From Phaeacidiphilus oryzae TH49 (GTDB lineage: Bacteria > Actinomycetota > Actinomycetes > Streptomycetales > Streptomycetaceae): a stretch of 64,000 nt of DNA. Position numbers and translations under genes: made by a program. Shown here piece by piece: positions 7,516 through 14,801 of the stretch; the stretch's first letter is position 1; the number at the start of each line of letters is the position of its first letter. Location of the stretch: the NCBI RefSeq assembly GCF_000744815.1, contig NZ_JQMQ01000004.1:372001-436000 (forward strand), in the 5' to 3' direction. The notes under the pieces are model-generated. The model was not told the DNA's origin and searched no databases. It worked only from the letters and a program-made list of their open reading frames with translations.

Positions 7516-8807
7516 CCCTCCACCTCACCGACGAGGAGAAGGCGATGCGGGACGGCGCCGAGGGCCCGGCCGTCGCCGCCGCGATGGACCTGCTGGTCCG
7601 CTACGGGGAGGCGCTGGGCGCCGAACGGCTCTGCGAGACCCGGAACGTGGCCGGCACCACCACCCAGCCCTCCCCGGCCAAGGCCAGGCTGGTCGCCGAG
7701 GGCGGCTGGAACAAGGCCTTCTCGGTGATCAGCCTGGACTCCGACGAGGTGGTGGACGTTCCCGAGATGCGGGTGCCGACCTGCCAGTTGCAGCACGGCT
7801 TCGGCCCGGACTCGGTGGGCGTCGCCCCCTACCCGCGGGAGTTCGTGGAACTGCAGACCGACGCCGAGGCCTTCTACGGCCGCCGCGGCGTCAACATCCT
7901 GGCCACCTGCACGCCGTACCAGGTCGGCAACCTGCCGGTGCGGGGGGAGCATGTGGCCTGGATGGAGTCCTCCGCGGTGATCTACGCCAACTCGGTGCTC
8001 GGCGCCCGCACCAACTGCGAGGGCGGCGCCTCGACCGGAGCGGCGAGCCTCACCGGTCGGATCCCCTGCTGGGGCAACCATCTGACCGAGCACCGCTACG
8101 GCACCCACCTGGTCCAGGTGGACGGCCCGGTCAGGGACTTCATGGACTGGGGGCTGCTCGGCTACCACGTCGGCGACCTGGTCCAGGAGGGCCGGCCGGT
8201 GGTGGTCGGCGAGTTCGCCCACCCCGACCTGGTCGACCTCAAGCACTTCGGCGCGGCGGCCGCCTCCTCCGGCGGGGTGGAGCTCTACCACCTCCCCGGG
8301 ATCACCCCGGAGGCCCCGGACACCGAGGCCGCGTTCGGGCCGGGCGGCGGCCGCCGCCTGCCCGAGGCGCTGCACTTCGGCGCCGCCGAGCGCCGGGCCG
8401 CCTACGAGACCCTCAACGACCAGGGCCGCAGCACCGACGTGGACTTCGTCCTCCTCGGCTGCCCGCACGCCTCGGTGGACCAGATCCGGGCCGCCGCCCG
8501 GGCGCTGGAGGGCAGGCGGCTGAACTCCGGCACCCAGCTCTGGATCATGGCGCCGAGGGCGCTGAAGGAGGTGGCCGACCGCAGCGGCTACACCGCCGTG
8601 ATCGAGGCGGCCGGCGGCCGGATCCTCGCCGACTCCTGCCCGGCGATGTCCCGTACGGCGCCGCCCGGCACCAGGGTCTTCGCCACCGACTCGGCCAAGC
8701 AGGCGCACTACCTGCCGGCCATCCTCGGCATCGAGGCCTGGTTCGGCTCGCTCCAGGACTGCGTCGACGCGGCCGTCACCGGCCGCTGGAAGGGAGACCT
8801 GCGGTGA
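7512..8807 (+). CDS. acnX: Aconitase X catalytic (large) subunit, DUF521
   Basis: A 431-residue protein of the aconitase X (DUF521) family, a distant aconitase relative. Characterised members are cis-3-hydroxy-L-proline dehydratase in bacteria and mevalonate 5-phosphate dehydratase in archaea. Family features: LTDEEKAMRDGAEGPAVAAAM at the N-terminus, TCTPYQVGN with C133, NSVLGARTNCEGG with C169, and later LLGCPHAS and DSCPA, which supply more candidate Fe-S cysteines. In bacteria and archaea this subunit often pairs with a small DUF126 swivelling subunit, as here with a 4-nt GTGA overlap. Context with IlvD/Edd and an FAD oxidoreductase differs from the simple proline-racemase/hydroxyproline clusters I know of, so the substrate is open. 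Confidence 0.85.
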   Translation: MTLHLTDEEKAMRDGAEGPAVAAAMDLLVRYGEALGAERLCETRNVAGTTTQPSPAKARLVAEGGWNKAFSVISLDSDEVVDVPEMRVPTCQLQHGFGPDSVGVAPYPREFVELQTDAEAFYGRRGVNILATCTPYQVGNLPVRGEHVAWMESSAVIYANSVLGARTNCEGGASTGAASLTGRIPCWGNHLTEHRYGTHLVQVDGPVRDFMDWGLLGYHVGDLVQEGRPVVVGEFAHPDLVDLKHFGAAAASSGGVELYHLPGITPEAPDTEAAFGPGGGRRLPEALHFGAAERRAAYETLNDQGRSTDVDFVLLGCPHASVDQIRAAARALEGRRLNSGTQLWIMAPRALKEVADRSGYTAVIEAAGGRILADSCPAMSRTAPPGTRVFATDSAKQAHYLPAILGIEAWFGSLQDCVDAAVTGRWKGDLR

Positions 8808-9265
8808 CCGCCTCCGCAGAGCGACTGGTCCTCCGCGGCCGCACCGTCGTCCCCGGCTGCGTCGAGGGCGAGGCGCTGGTCTCGCACGAGACGATCTCCG
8901 GCTGGGGCGGGATCGACCCGGCCACCGGCACCGTCATCGAGCGCCGGCACGAGCTCTTCGGCGTCTGCTTCACCGGGAGGATCCTGGTCTTCCCCGGCGC
9001 CAAGGGCTCCTCGGGGTGGTCAGGGTTCTTCCAGACCACCCGGCTGCTCGGCACCGCCCCGCTCGGCATGGTCTTCACCGTGACCACCACCAAGGCCGCG
9101 CTGGGCGCCGTGGTCACCCGCACCCCGGCGCTGAGCGACCTGGACCGCGACCCGGTGGCGGCGATCGCCACCGGCGACTGGCTGCGCCTGGACGCCACCA
9201 ACGGCCTGCTGGAGGTGGTGCGGCGTGATCCCGCGTCCCCTGCGCAGCGCCGTAGGCGCGAGTAA
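8804..9265 (+). CDS. Aconitase X swivelling (small) subunit, DUF126
   Basis: A 153-residue DUF126 protein beginning with GTG that overlaps the stop of the large subunit. It shows the swivelling-domain pattern: GRTVVPGCVEGEALVS at the N-terminus and FPGAKGSSGWSG near residues 63-74, whose serines correspond to the conserved substrate-contact serine of the family. The last seven residues (AQRRRRE) are encoded by the left arm of a long intergenic hairpin, so the native C-terminus has probably been lengthened or replaced by that repeat. It closes the operon and is convergent with the SCP2-like gene. Confidence 0.85.
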   Translation: MTASAERLVLRGRTVVPGCVEGEALVSHETISGWGGIDPATGTVIERRHELFGVCFTGRILVFPGAKGSSGWSGFFQTTRLLGTAPLGMVFTVTTTKAALGAVVTRTPALSDLDRDPVAAIATGDWLRLDATNGLLEVVRRDPASPAQRRRRE

Positions 9266-9413
9266 GGGGCGCAGGGAACTGCGCGCCCAGCCCACTACGG
9301 TGCCGCACTCGGCAACGGACACCGGGTTGCCACCCGAACTCCGCTGCCGAGCGCGGACCGTAAGCGGCGGGCCGCGCAGTTCCCCGCGCCCCTGACTCGC
9401 GCCTACGGCGCCC
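9247..9413. repeat. Long Streptomyces-type inverted repeat, likely bidirectional terminator
   Basis: Arms at about 9248-9286 and 9370-9413 are near-perfect inverted copies containing GCGCCGTAGGCGCGAGT and GGGGCGC-GGGAACTGCGCG. The inner part repeats the pairing (CACTCGGCA at about 9310 against TGCCGAGCG at about 9351), so almost the whole stretch can fold. The arms extend into both convergent genes and contain both stop codons. This GGGAACTGCGCG-type repeat is widespread between convergent Streptomyces genes. Confidence 0.85.
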
Positions 9414-9864
9414 AGTGAAGCTCCACCGCCCCCGCCGGCACCCGCGCCAGCGCCGCCACCGCCTCCACGAAGAAGTAGATCCCGCGGAAGAAGGCCAGCA
9501 CATCGCCCTCCTGGAGGCGCAGCCGCCGGTACATCACGGTCTTCCCGGGGTCGGCTCCGGCCAGCAGCTCCCGCCAGGTCTGCTGATCGGCCGTCAGGAG
9601 GTAGGTGGCGGTGAGCGGTTCGTCGGGGCCGACGATCGCCGCGTCCGTGCAGGCGCCGTCGGTCCAGTCGAGCCGCAGATAGCGGGGCCCGCCGGGCAGG
9701 TCGTGGACGCCGAGCGCCCAGGAGGCGGTGTAGCGGGAGCGGACGGCCTCGATCCAGTCCCAGTACATCGGGAGCTTGGTGGCGCGCAGTTCCTCGTCGG
9801 GCCGCCGGTCGACGGCCTCGCGGACCGCGGCGGCCCACTCCTTGCTGAAGAGGGGGGCGGGCAT
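9403..9864 (-). CDS. SCP2-like sterol/lipid-binding domain protein
   Basis: A 153-residue single-domain protein. The pattern of alternating beta strands (YLRLDWTDGACTDAAIV, ATYLLTADQQTWRELLAG) followed by helices and MYRRLRLQEGDVLAFFR resembles SCP2-type hydrophobic-ligand carriers, where the middle strand pattern and the W-x-x-L-L-x-G segment are typical. There is no signal peptide. It lies 3 bp after the R2-like oxidase gene on the same strand, so the two form an operon; it may present a hydrophobic substrate to that oxidase. Its stop codon lies in the arm of the long inverted repeat. The SCP2 assignment rests on pattern only. Confidence 0.55.
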   Translation of the reverse strand: MPAPLFSKEWAAAVREAVDRRPDEELRATKLPMYWDWIEAVRSRYTASWALGVHDLPGGPRYLRLDWTDGACTDAAIVGPDEPLTATYLLTADQQTWRELLAGADPGKTVMYRRLRLQEGDVLAFFRGIYFFVEAVAALARVPAGAVELHWAP

Positions 9865-9867
9865 CGG

Positions 9868-10830
9868 TCAGCCTCCGGCGATCTCGGGTTCCAGGGCGGC
9901 GATCATCTCCTGGAGGTCCGGCGGCAGCCCGATGCCGACGTCGGAGAGCTTCATGGTGAGCTGGCGGATCATCAGCTGCCGCACCTCCTCAGGGGTCCAG
10001 CCCAGCGCGTCCAGGGCGAGGCGGCGGCTGGTCGCGCCGTTGATGAAGAGGATGGTGCGCAGGGTGTCGTGGATCTGGGTGAGCAGCCGCGGGTCCTGCC
10101 GCACGGCGTCCCGCAGGTAGCGCATCCCCGCCTGGACGTGCCGGGCCTCGTCCCGGCAGGTGGCGGTGAAACCGGCGTAGTAGCCGGGCAGGAGGCCGCG
10201 GTTGCGGCAGTAACTGAGGGTGATCTTCATGACCGAGAGCGCCAGCACGCCCTCGATCCACAGGAAGTAGGTGGTGGCGTAGCGCACCCGGGCCGCCTCG
10301 TCCTCGGGGTCCGCGCGCAGGTCGTCGGCCTGGTAAGCGAGGAGGCCGAAGGGGCCGACGAAGGTCTCCGAGACGTACTGGAACGAGTTGTCCAGCACGT
10401 CCTGCACGCTCTCGCCGGGGAGTCCGACCACCTCGCGGTAGAAGCGGTCGAAGAAGACCGTGTGCCGGGCCTCGTCCTCGATCTGGCTGGACATGAAGAT
10501 CTTGGACTCCTCGCTGCCGCCCAGCATGAAGACCGGCAGCTCCACCTCCACCTGGCGCTCGCCGTGGTGGAACCCGGAGGAGACGGCGATGAAGGCCTCC
10601 CGCTCCTCCGGCGTCATCCGCTCGTTCCAGTCCCGGACGTCGGGGCCGAAGTCGATCTCGTAGACGTCCCAGCGCTGCCGCAGATAGCGGCGGTAGAGGT
10701 CCTCGTAGTCCGGCAGTCTCTTGAGGTCCTTGTGCACGTAGTCCAGGACGTCGTCGATGTCCACGTCCCGGATCCCGCCGAGATCGGACTCCTCGACCTG
10801 GGCGACCTTCTCCGCCGACATGTCGGCCAC
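9868..10830 (-). CDS. R2-like ligand-binding oxidase (ferritin-like di-metal oxidase)
   Basis: A 320-residue ferritin-like protein. Metal ligands are readable: E91 (HHGERQVE), E120 and H123 (DEARHTVFF), E193 (FLWIEG), and E228 and H231 (CRDEARHVQ). V94 lies three residues after E91, and Y188 lies five before E193, exactly where R2-like ligand-binding oxidases (for example mycobacterial Rv0233) have the Val and Tyr that form an ether cross-link. R2lox proteins use a Mn/Fe cofactor and bind a long-chain fatty-acid-like ligand. The start is GTG, with an alternative in-frame ATG at 10821; neither has a good ribosome site. The promoter carries the motif shared across this region. The natural substrate of this family is not known. 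Confidence 0.8.
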   Translation of the reverse strand: MADMSAEKVAQVEESDLGGIRDVDIDDVLDYVHKDLKRLPDYEDLYRRYLRQRWDVYEIDFGPDVRDWNERMTPEEREAFIAVSSGFHHGERQVEVELPVFMLGGSEESKIFMSSQIEDEARHTVFFDRFYREVVGLPGESVQDVLDNSFQYVSETFVGPFGLLAYQADDLRADPEDEAARVRYATTYFLWIEGVLALSVMKITLSYCRNRGLLPGYYAGFTATCRDEARHVQAGMRYLRDAVRQDPRLLTQIHDTLRTILFINGATSRRLALDALGWTPEEVRQLMIRQLTMKLSDVGIGLPPDLQEMIAALEPEIAGG

Positions 10831-10842
10831 GGTGCCACCGCC

Positions 10843-10858
10843 GTTCCAAAATTAGAAT
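10843..10858 (-). promoter_or_regulatory. TetR-type operator candidate over the R2lox -10 region
   Basis: On the minus strand ATTCTAA-TT-TTGGAAC is an imperfect palindrome. It overlaps TCTAAT, the best -10 candidate for the R2lox gene. The same TTCTA/GGAAT elements recur before the SDR, both MFS genes and the acyl-CoA dehydrogenase. Confidence 0.45.
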
Positions 10859-10898
10859 GTCCCTCTGAAATCAGCATTTCCCAGCGGCTGACGCAGTG

Positions 10899-11705
10899 TC
10901 AAGAAGCGGGCACGGCAAGGCCCAGCTCGGTCAGCAGGTCCTGGGAGTAAGCGATCCGACCGGAGAGCTCGGGCCGCTCGGCGACCGGGGCGCAGCACAG
11001 CGCGAGCGCGGCCTCGGCCATCACCGCGGGCGGCTCGGCGTCCGGGTCGTCCATCGTGGTGAGGTGGTGGAAGACCGTCCCCGGGGTGGGCACCACCCGG
11101 TTCGGGGCGAGGGCGTTGACGGCGATCCCGTCCTCGTACAGCTCGGCGGCCAGCCCGGTGCTGAAGCGCTCCAGCGCGGCCTTGCACATCCCGTAGACCG
11201 TTCCACCGCGCCTGGCGAACGCCGTCGGCGGCAGCGCCGGGTGGCGGGCCGCCCCGGAGGAGACGTTCAGGATCCAGCCCCGTCCGCGCTCCGCCATCTC
11301 CGGCACCACCAGCTGCGCCAGCTGCATCGGCGCGTGGACCTGCACCTCGAACATCAGCGCCGCGCGGCGGGCAGTGAACTCCCGGACCGGCGAGAAGAAG
11401 GTCACGGCCGCGTTGTTGACCAGGACGTCGACCGGGCCCAGCCGCTCCCGCACCCCGGCCGCGAGCGCCTCCCGCTCCTCGGGGCGGGACAGGTCCGCGG
11501 GGAACGCCTCCGCCGTGCCGCCTGCCGCGCGGATGCAGCGCACCGTCTCGCCCAGCGTCCCGGGCAGCCGCCCGGCCACCGGCTCCACGGTACGGGCGCT
11601 CACCGCCACCGCCGCGCCCTCGGCGGCGAAGCGCGCCGCGATCGCCGTGCCGATCCCCCTGCTGGCCCCGGTCACCAGCGCCACCCGTCCGTCCAAGCGA
11701 CCCAT
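10899..11705 (-). CDS. Short-chain dehydrogenase/reductase
   Basis: A 268-residue classical SDR that interconverts alcohols and ketones with NAD(P). The cofactor motif TGASRGIG is at residues 13-20, the NNAAV motif near residue 95, the catalytic Ser in NVSSGAA, and the Tyr/Lys pair in YGMCKAALE. The Ala/Arg after the second strand (SARTVEP) suggests NADPH, but this is weak. The insert GAARHPALPPTAFARRGGT between the Ser and the Tyr is longer than in most SDRs. It shares an intergenic region and operator-like palindromes with the divergent MFS gene, and the R2lox gene follows it on the same strand after about 70 bp. It probably works on a hydroxyl made or used in the same pathway. Confidence 0.85.
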   Translation of the reverse strand: MGRLDGRVALVTGASRGIGTAIAARFAAEGAAVAVSARTVEPVAGRLPGTLGETVRCIRAAGGTAEAFPADLSRPEEREALAAGVRERLGPVDVLVNNAAVTFFSPVREFTARRAALMFEVQVHAPMQLAQLVVPEMAERGRGWILNVSSGAARHPALPPTAFARRGGTVYGMCKAALERFSTGLAAELYEDGIAVNALAPNRVVPTPGTVFHHLTTMDDPDAEPPAVMAEAALALCCAPVAERPELSGRIAYSQDLLTELGLAVPAS

Positions 11706-11732
11706 CCGCGTACCGCCCCTGAGTTCGGTGAC

Positions 11733-11753
11733 TTCTAGAACGCTGTTCCGGAA
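11733..11753. promoter_or_regulatory. Paired palindromes upstream of the SDR gene
   Basis: Two perfect 8-bp palindromes, TTCTAGAA (11733-11740) and TTCCGGAA (11746-11753), lie 13 bp apart centre to centre. Together they also read as CTAGAAC-N3-GTTCCGG. They are the clearest copy of the motif shared in this region and fit a TetR-family dimer pair. Confidence 0.55.
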
Positions 11754-11832
11754 AGAGCCTTGGTCCGTGCGGGGCCGGTGTCAAGGGGGCCGCGAGGGCC
11801 GGGAGGTGACCCGGCGGTATCGGCTCGATGTA

Positions 11833-11886
11833 TTGACAGCCCCTGGCGCCGCCGGTCTCATGACTGAACAGAATTCTAGGATTTCC
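11833..11886 (+). promoter_or_regulatory. Promoter and operator of the MFS gene
   Basis: A consensus -35 TTGACA (11833-11838) is followed, after about 17 bp, by a poor -10 region, and then by GAATTCTAGGATTTCC (11871-11886), related to the sites before the SDR and acyl-CoA dehydrogenase genes. A repressor bound there would block the transcript. Confidence 0.45.
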
Positions 11887-11953
11887 GCCCCCCGTGCCAC
11901 TCCCGCACCACTCCCGCACCACGCCCGCACTGACTCAAAGAGGAGTCGAGGCC

Positions 11954-13282
11954 ATGGGACTGCTCCGGGTCCGAGAACTGCACGAGTATCCGACCGGCGG
12001 CCGCCGGATGCGCATTCTGGCGATGGCCGTCCTCGCCATCCTGATCGGCTCCTACGAGGGCGTCATCGCCCCGGTCGTCCCGCTGATGCTGACCGACCTC
12101 CACATGACGCTGGCCACCTACGGACTGGTCTCGGCCACCGGAGTGCTGGCCGGCGCGGTGGCCTCGGTGGTCGGCGGACGGCTGGTCGACAACCTCGGCC
12201 GGGCCCGGCTGCTGGTCCCGCTGATGGGCTGCACCGCGCTGTGCTGCTTCCTGATGGTGCTGGTGCACAGCCCCACCCAGCTGCTGCTGGCCCGCATCGT
12301 GCTGGCCGTCGTGGACGGGATGGCGATGGCCGGGACGGCCCCACTGGTCCGCGACTTCTCGCCCCGGCTGGGCCGCGCCCAGGCCTTCGGCTTCTGGACC
12401 TGGGGGCCGGTCGGGGCCAACTTCCTGGCCGCCGCGATCGCCGGGGCCACCCTGCCGTTGTTCGACGACTCCTGGCGCTCGCAGTTCGTCATCATGGGCG
12501 TCTTCTCCCTGGTCGTCAGCGTCGTCATCGCGTTCAACATCGCCGACCTCTCGCCGGAGCTGCGGGCCCGCATCCGGCAGACCGAGCAGCACGCCATCGC
12601 CACCGCCGACCAGGAGCGGCCGGCGCGCTTCCGCGAGCTGTTCCGGCACCGCAACGTCTGGGCGCATGTGGTCGGCATCGCGCTGTGGCTGGTGATCTAC
12701 CTGACGCTGTCGCTGCTCGGGCAGACCATGCTGGCCGAGGGCTTCCACCTCTCGGCGGCGACCGCCTCCGCCATCATGTCCGCCTTCTGGTCCCTGGACC
12801 TGATCGTGCTGGTGGTGGTCGGACGGCTGTCGGACCGGCTCCAGCTGCGCAAACCGCTCTGTGTGATCGGCACCGTCCTCGGGCTGGGGATCGCCGGGTA
12901 CCTGGCCTCGCTCCTCCACGACCCCGGCCGGGTGTCCCACCTCCAGCTGATGGTCACCGGTGCACTGCTGGGCGGCGCCCTCGCCCTCGCCTACAGCCCG
13001 TGGATGGCGAACTTCTCCGAGGACGCGGAGGACATCGACCCGCGGCTGCAGGGCAGTGCCTGGGGGCTCTTCGGCGGACTGTCCAAGGGGATGGCGGTGG
13101 TGGTGCTCTTCGTCGTCCCGCGCGCGGTGTCGGCGATCGGCTGGGACGGCTGGATGTTCATCGGCGTGGTGTGCCTGGCCGCCTTCGTGCCCGCGGTGTT
13201 CCTCTTCCGCGGCCCATGGCGGCCGAACCGGGGGCGGGCGCCGGCGGCCGAGGCGCGGCAGCCCCTGCAGACGGTGGACTGA
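11954..13282 (+). CDS. MFS transporter
   Basis: A 442-residue integral membrane protein with about 12 hydrophobic segments and MFS loop sequences (GGRLVDNLGRARLLVP between TM2 and TM3; VGRLSDRLQLRKPLCV between TM8 and TM9). The ATG is chosen because AAGAGGAG precedes it; the frame is open 20 codons further up without a ribosome site. The last 125 bp overlap, tail to tail, the next MFS gene. It sits in the divergent R2lox/SDR region and probably moves the pathway substrate or product. No residue shows the direction of transport; the subtype resembles sugar- or acid-type MFS proteins more than multidrug pumps. Confidence 0.8.
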   Translation: MGLLRVRELHEYPTGGRRMRILAMAVLAILIGSYEGVIAPVVPLMLTDLHMTLATYGLVSATGVLAGAVASVVGGRLVDNLGRARLLVPLMGCTALCCFLMVLVHSPTQLLLARIVLAVVDGMAMAGTAPLVRDFSPRLGRAQAFGFWTWGPVGANFLAAAIAGATLPLFDDSWRSQFVIMGVFSLVVSVVIAFNIADLSPELRARIRQTEQHAIATADQERPARFRELFRHRNVWAHVVGIALWLVIYLTLSLLGQTMLAEGFHLSAATASAIMSAFWSLDLIVLVVVGRLSDRLQLRKPLCVIGTVLGLGIAGYLASLLHDPGRVSHLQLMVTGALLGGALALAYSPWMANFSEDAEDIDPRLQGSAWGLFGGLSKGMAVVVLFVVPRAVSAIGWDGWMFIGVVCLAAFVPAVFLFRGPWRPNRGRAPAAEARQPLQTVD

Positions 13283-14744
13283 CCGCGGCCGGGGCGCCCG
13301 CGCCCGCCCGGTCCGGCAGGCAGGCCAGCAGTCCGAGCACCGCGATCGCGGTCAGCACGCCGAGGGTGAGGCGGTAGCCGTCGGTCAGCCGGCCGACCGC
13401 GGCGGGGGAGAGCCGGGACAGTGTGCCGGCGAACACCTGCGCGCGCAGCGCCACCGGCAGCAGGCTGGTGACCAGCGAGAGCGCCAGCGCGTTGCTCACC
13501 ACCACCCCGGTGTTCTGCACCATCAGCCGCATCGCGTTGACGATGCCGACCCGGTCCGGCGGCAGCCCGTCCAGCATGCCGGTGGTGTTGGCCGGCATGA
13601 AGAGGCCGGAACCGGCGCCCAGCACCACCAGTGCCAGGCCCACCGGCGGATAGCCGGACCCGGGGGTGAGGAAGAGCAGCAGCAGGACCAGGCCGAGGGT
13701 CGCGGCCGCGCTGCCCAGCGCCGCCACCCGCCGCGCCCCCAGCCGCGCCGCCAGCGGCCCCGAGCAGGCCGAGGCGGTCATCGCGGCCACCGGGACCGGC
13801 AGCACCCGCACCCCGGCGGAGACCGGGTCCTGGCCGTGGGCGGCCTGGTAGAAGAGCGCGACCAGCAGCAGTACGGCCATCCGCGCCGCCGCGTTCAGGA
13901 ACGCCGCCAGCAGGCCGAACCCGAAGGTCCGGTCGGCGAACAGCCGGACGTCCACCACCGGATGCGCGGTACGCCGCTCCACCACGGCGAAGACCGGCAG
14001 CAGTGCCGCGAAGAGCCCCAGCCCGACCAGGACCACCGGGTCGCTCCAGCCGCGCTCCCCGACCTGGGTCAGGCCGAAGAGCAGGCCGCCGAGCGAGGCC
14101 AGCACCAGCAGGTTCCCCGGCAGATCGATCCCGCGCTGCCGACCGGTGCCGCCGGTGCGGCGCAGCACCACCGCTCCCCAGAGCAGGGCGAGGACGCCGA
14201 CCGGGACGTTGAACCAGAACACCCACTGCCAGCCGAACCGGTGGGTGAGGAAGCCGCCCAGCGTCGGCCCGACCAGCTGGGCGACCGAGAAGGAGGCGAT
14301 GTAGATCCCCATCCCGCGGCCCAGATGCCGGCGCGGGAAGGCGTCGGTGAGCAGTGCCGCGCTGTTGGTCAGCAGCATCGCCCCGCCGGCCGCCTGCACC
14401 ACCCGCAGCCCGACCACCCACCAGGCGCCGGGGGCGAAGCCGAGGAGCATGCTGGTCCCGGTGTAGGTGGCGAGGCCCCAGAGGTACAGCGCCCGCCGGC
14501 CGAACAGGTCCGCGAGCCGGCCGAAGACCACCATCAGCACGGTGTTGGCCAGCATGAAGGAGAGCAGCATCCAGTCCGCGGCCGCGGCTCCGGCGTGGAA
14601 GTGCCGTACCACGTCGGGCAGTGCGACGTTCAGCGAGCTGCTGCCCAGTGCGGTGAGGATGCTGGCCAGGCCGACCACGGACAGCGCCCGCCAGGCGTAC
14701 CGCAGCTGCTCCCGCTCGGTGGGCGGCGCGGGGGAGTCGGGCAT
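13158..14744 (-). CDS. MFS transporter, DHA2 (EmrB/QacA) family
   Basis: A 528-residue protein with about 14 membrane segments, the size and pattern of DHA2 drug:H+ antiporters. Family marks: SSLNVALPDVVRHF in TM1, FGRLADLFGRRALYLWG in the 2-3 loop, and GGAMLLTNSAALLTDAFP with GPTLGGFLTHRFGWQWVFWFN in TM4-TM6 (antiporter motif C region). The final 65 or so residues are a Pro/Ala/Arg-rich tail, about 42 of them coded antisense to the end of the neighbouring MFS gene, so the true stop may have been lost and the tail acquired. The ATG lies 7 nt after a TATTGT -10 box and has no Shine-Dalgarno. Export of a toxic pathway compound is plausible. Confidence 0.85.
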   Translation of the reverse strand: MPDSPAPPTEREQLRYAWRALSVVGLASILTALGSSSLNVALPDVVRHFHAGAAAADWMLLSFMLANTVLMVVFGRLADLFGRRALYLWGLATYTGTSMLLGFAPGAWWVVGLRVVQAAGGAMLLTNSAALLTDAFPRRHLGRGMGIYIASFSVAQLVGPTLGGFLTHRFGWQWVFWFNVPVGVLALLWGAVVLRRTGGTGRQRGIDLPGNLLVLASLGGLLFGLTQVGERGWSDPVVLVGLGLFAALLPVFAVVERRTAHPVVDVRLFADRTFGFGLLAAFLNAAARMAVLLLVALFYQAAHGQDPVSAGVRVLPVPVAAMTASACSGPLAARLGARRVAALGSAAATLGLVLLLLFLTPGSGYPPVGLALVVLGAGSGLFMPANTTGMLDGLPPDRVGIVNAMRLMVQNTGVVVSNALALSLVTSLLPVALRAQVFAGTLSRLSPAAVGRLTDGYRLTLGVLTAIAVLGLLACLPDRAGAGAPAAVSPPSAGAAAPRPPAPAPGSAAMGRGRGTPRARRRPGTPRR

Positions 14745-14751
14745 GCAGCGG

Positions 14752-14768
14752 ACAATACTGGAATCCGG
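14752..14768 (-). promoter_or_regulatory. -10 box and operator of the DHA2 transporter gene
   Basis: On the minus strand CCGGATTCCAG directly precedes TATTGT, which lies 7 nt before the ATG. The 11-bp CTGGAATCCGG (plus strand, 14758-14768) is identical to 16300-16310 before the TetR/acyl-CoA dehydrogenase genes. A repressor here would cover the promoter spacer. Confidence 0.55.
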
Positions 14769-14801
14769 TTCGGTCCGGGAGACGGCCTGGGGCCCGCCAA
14801 G

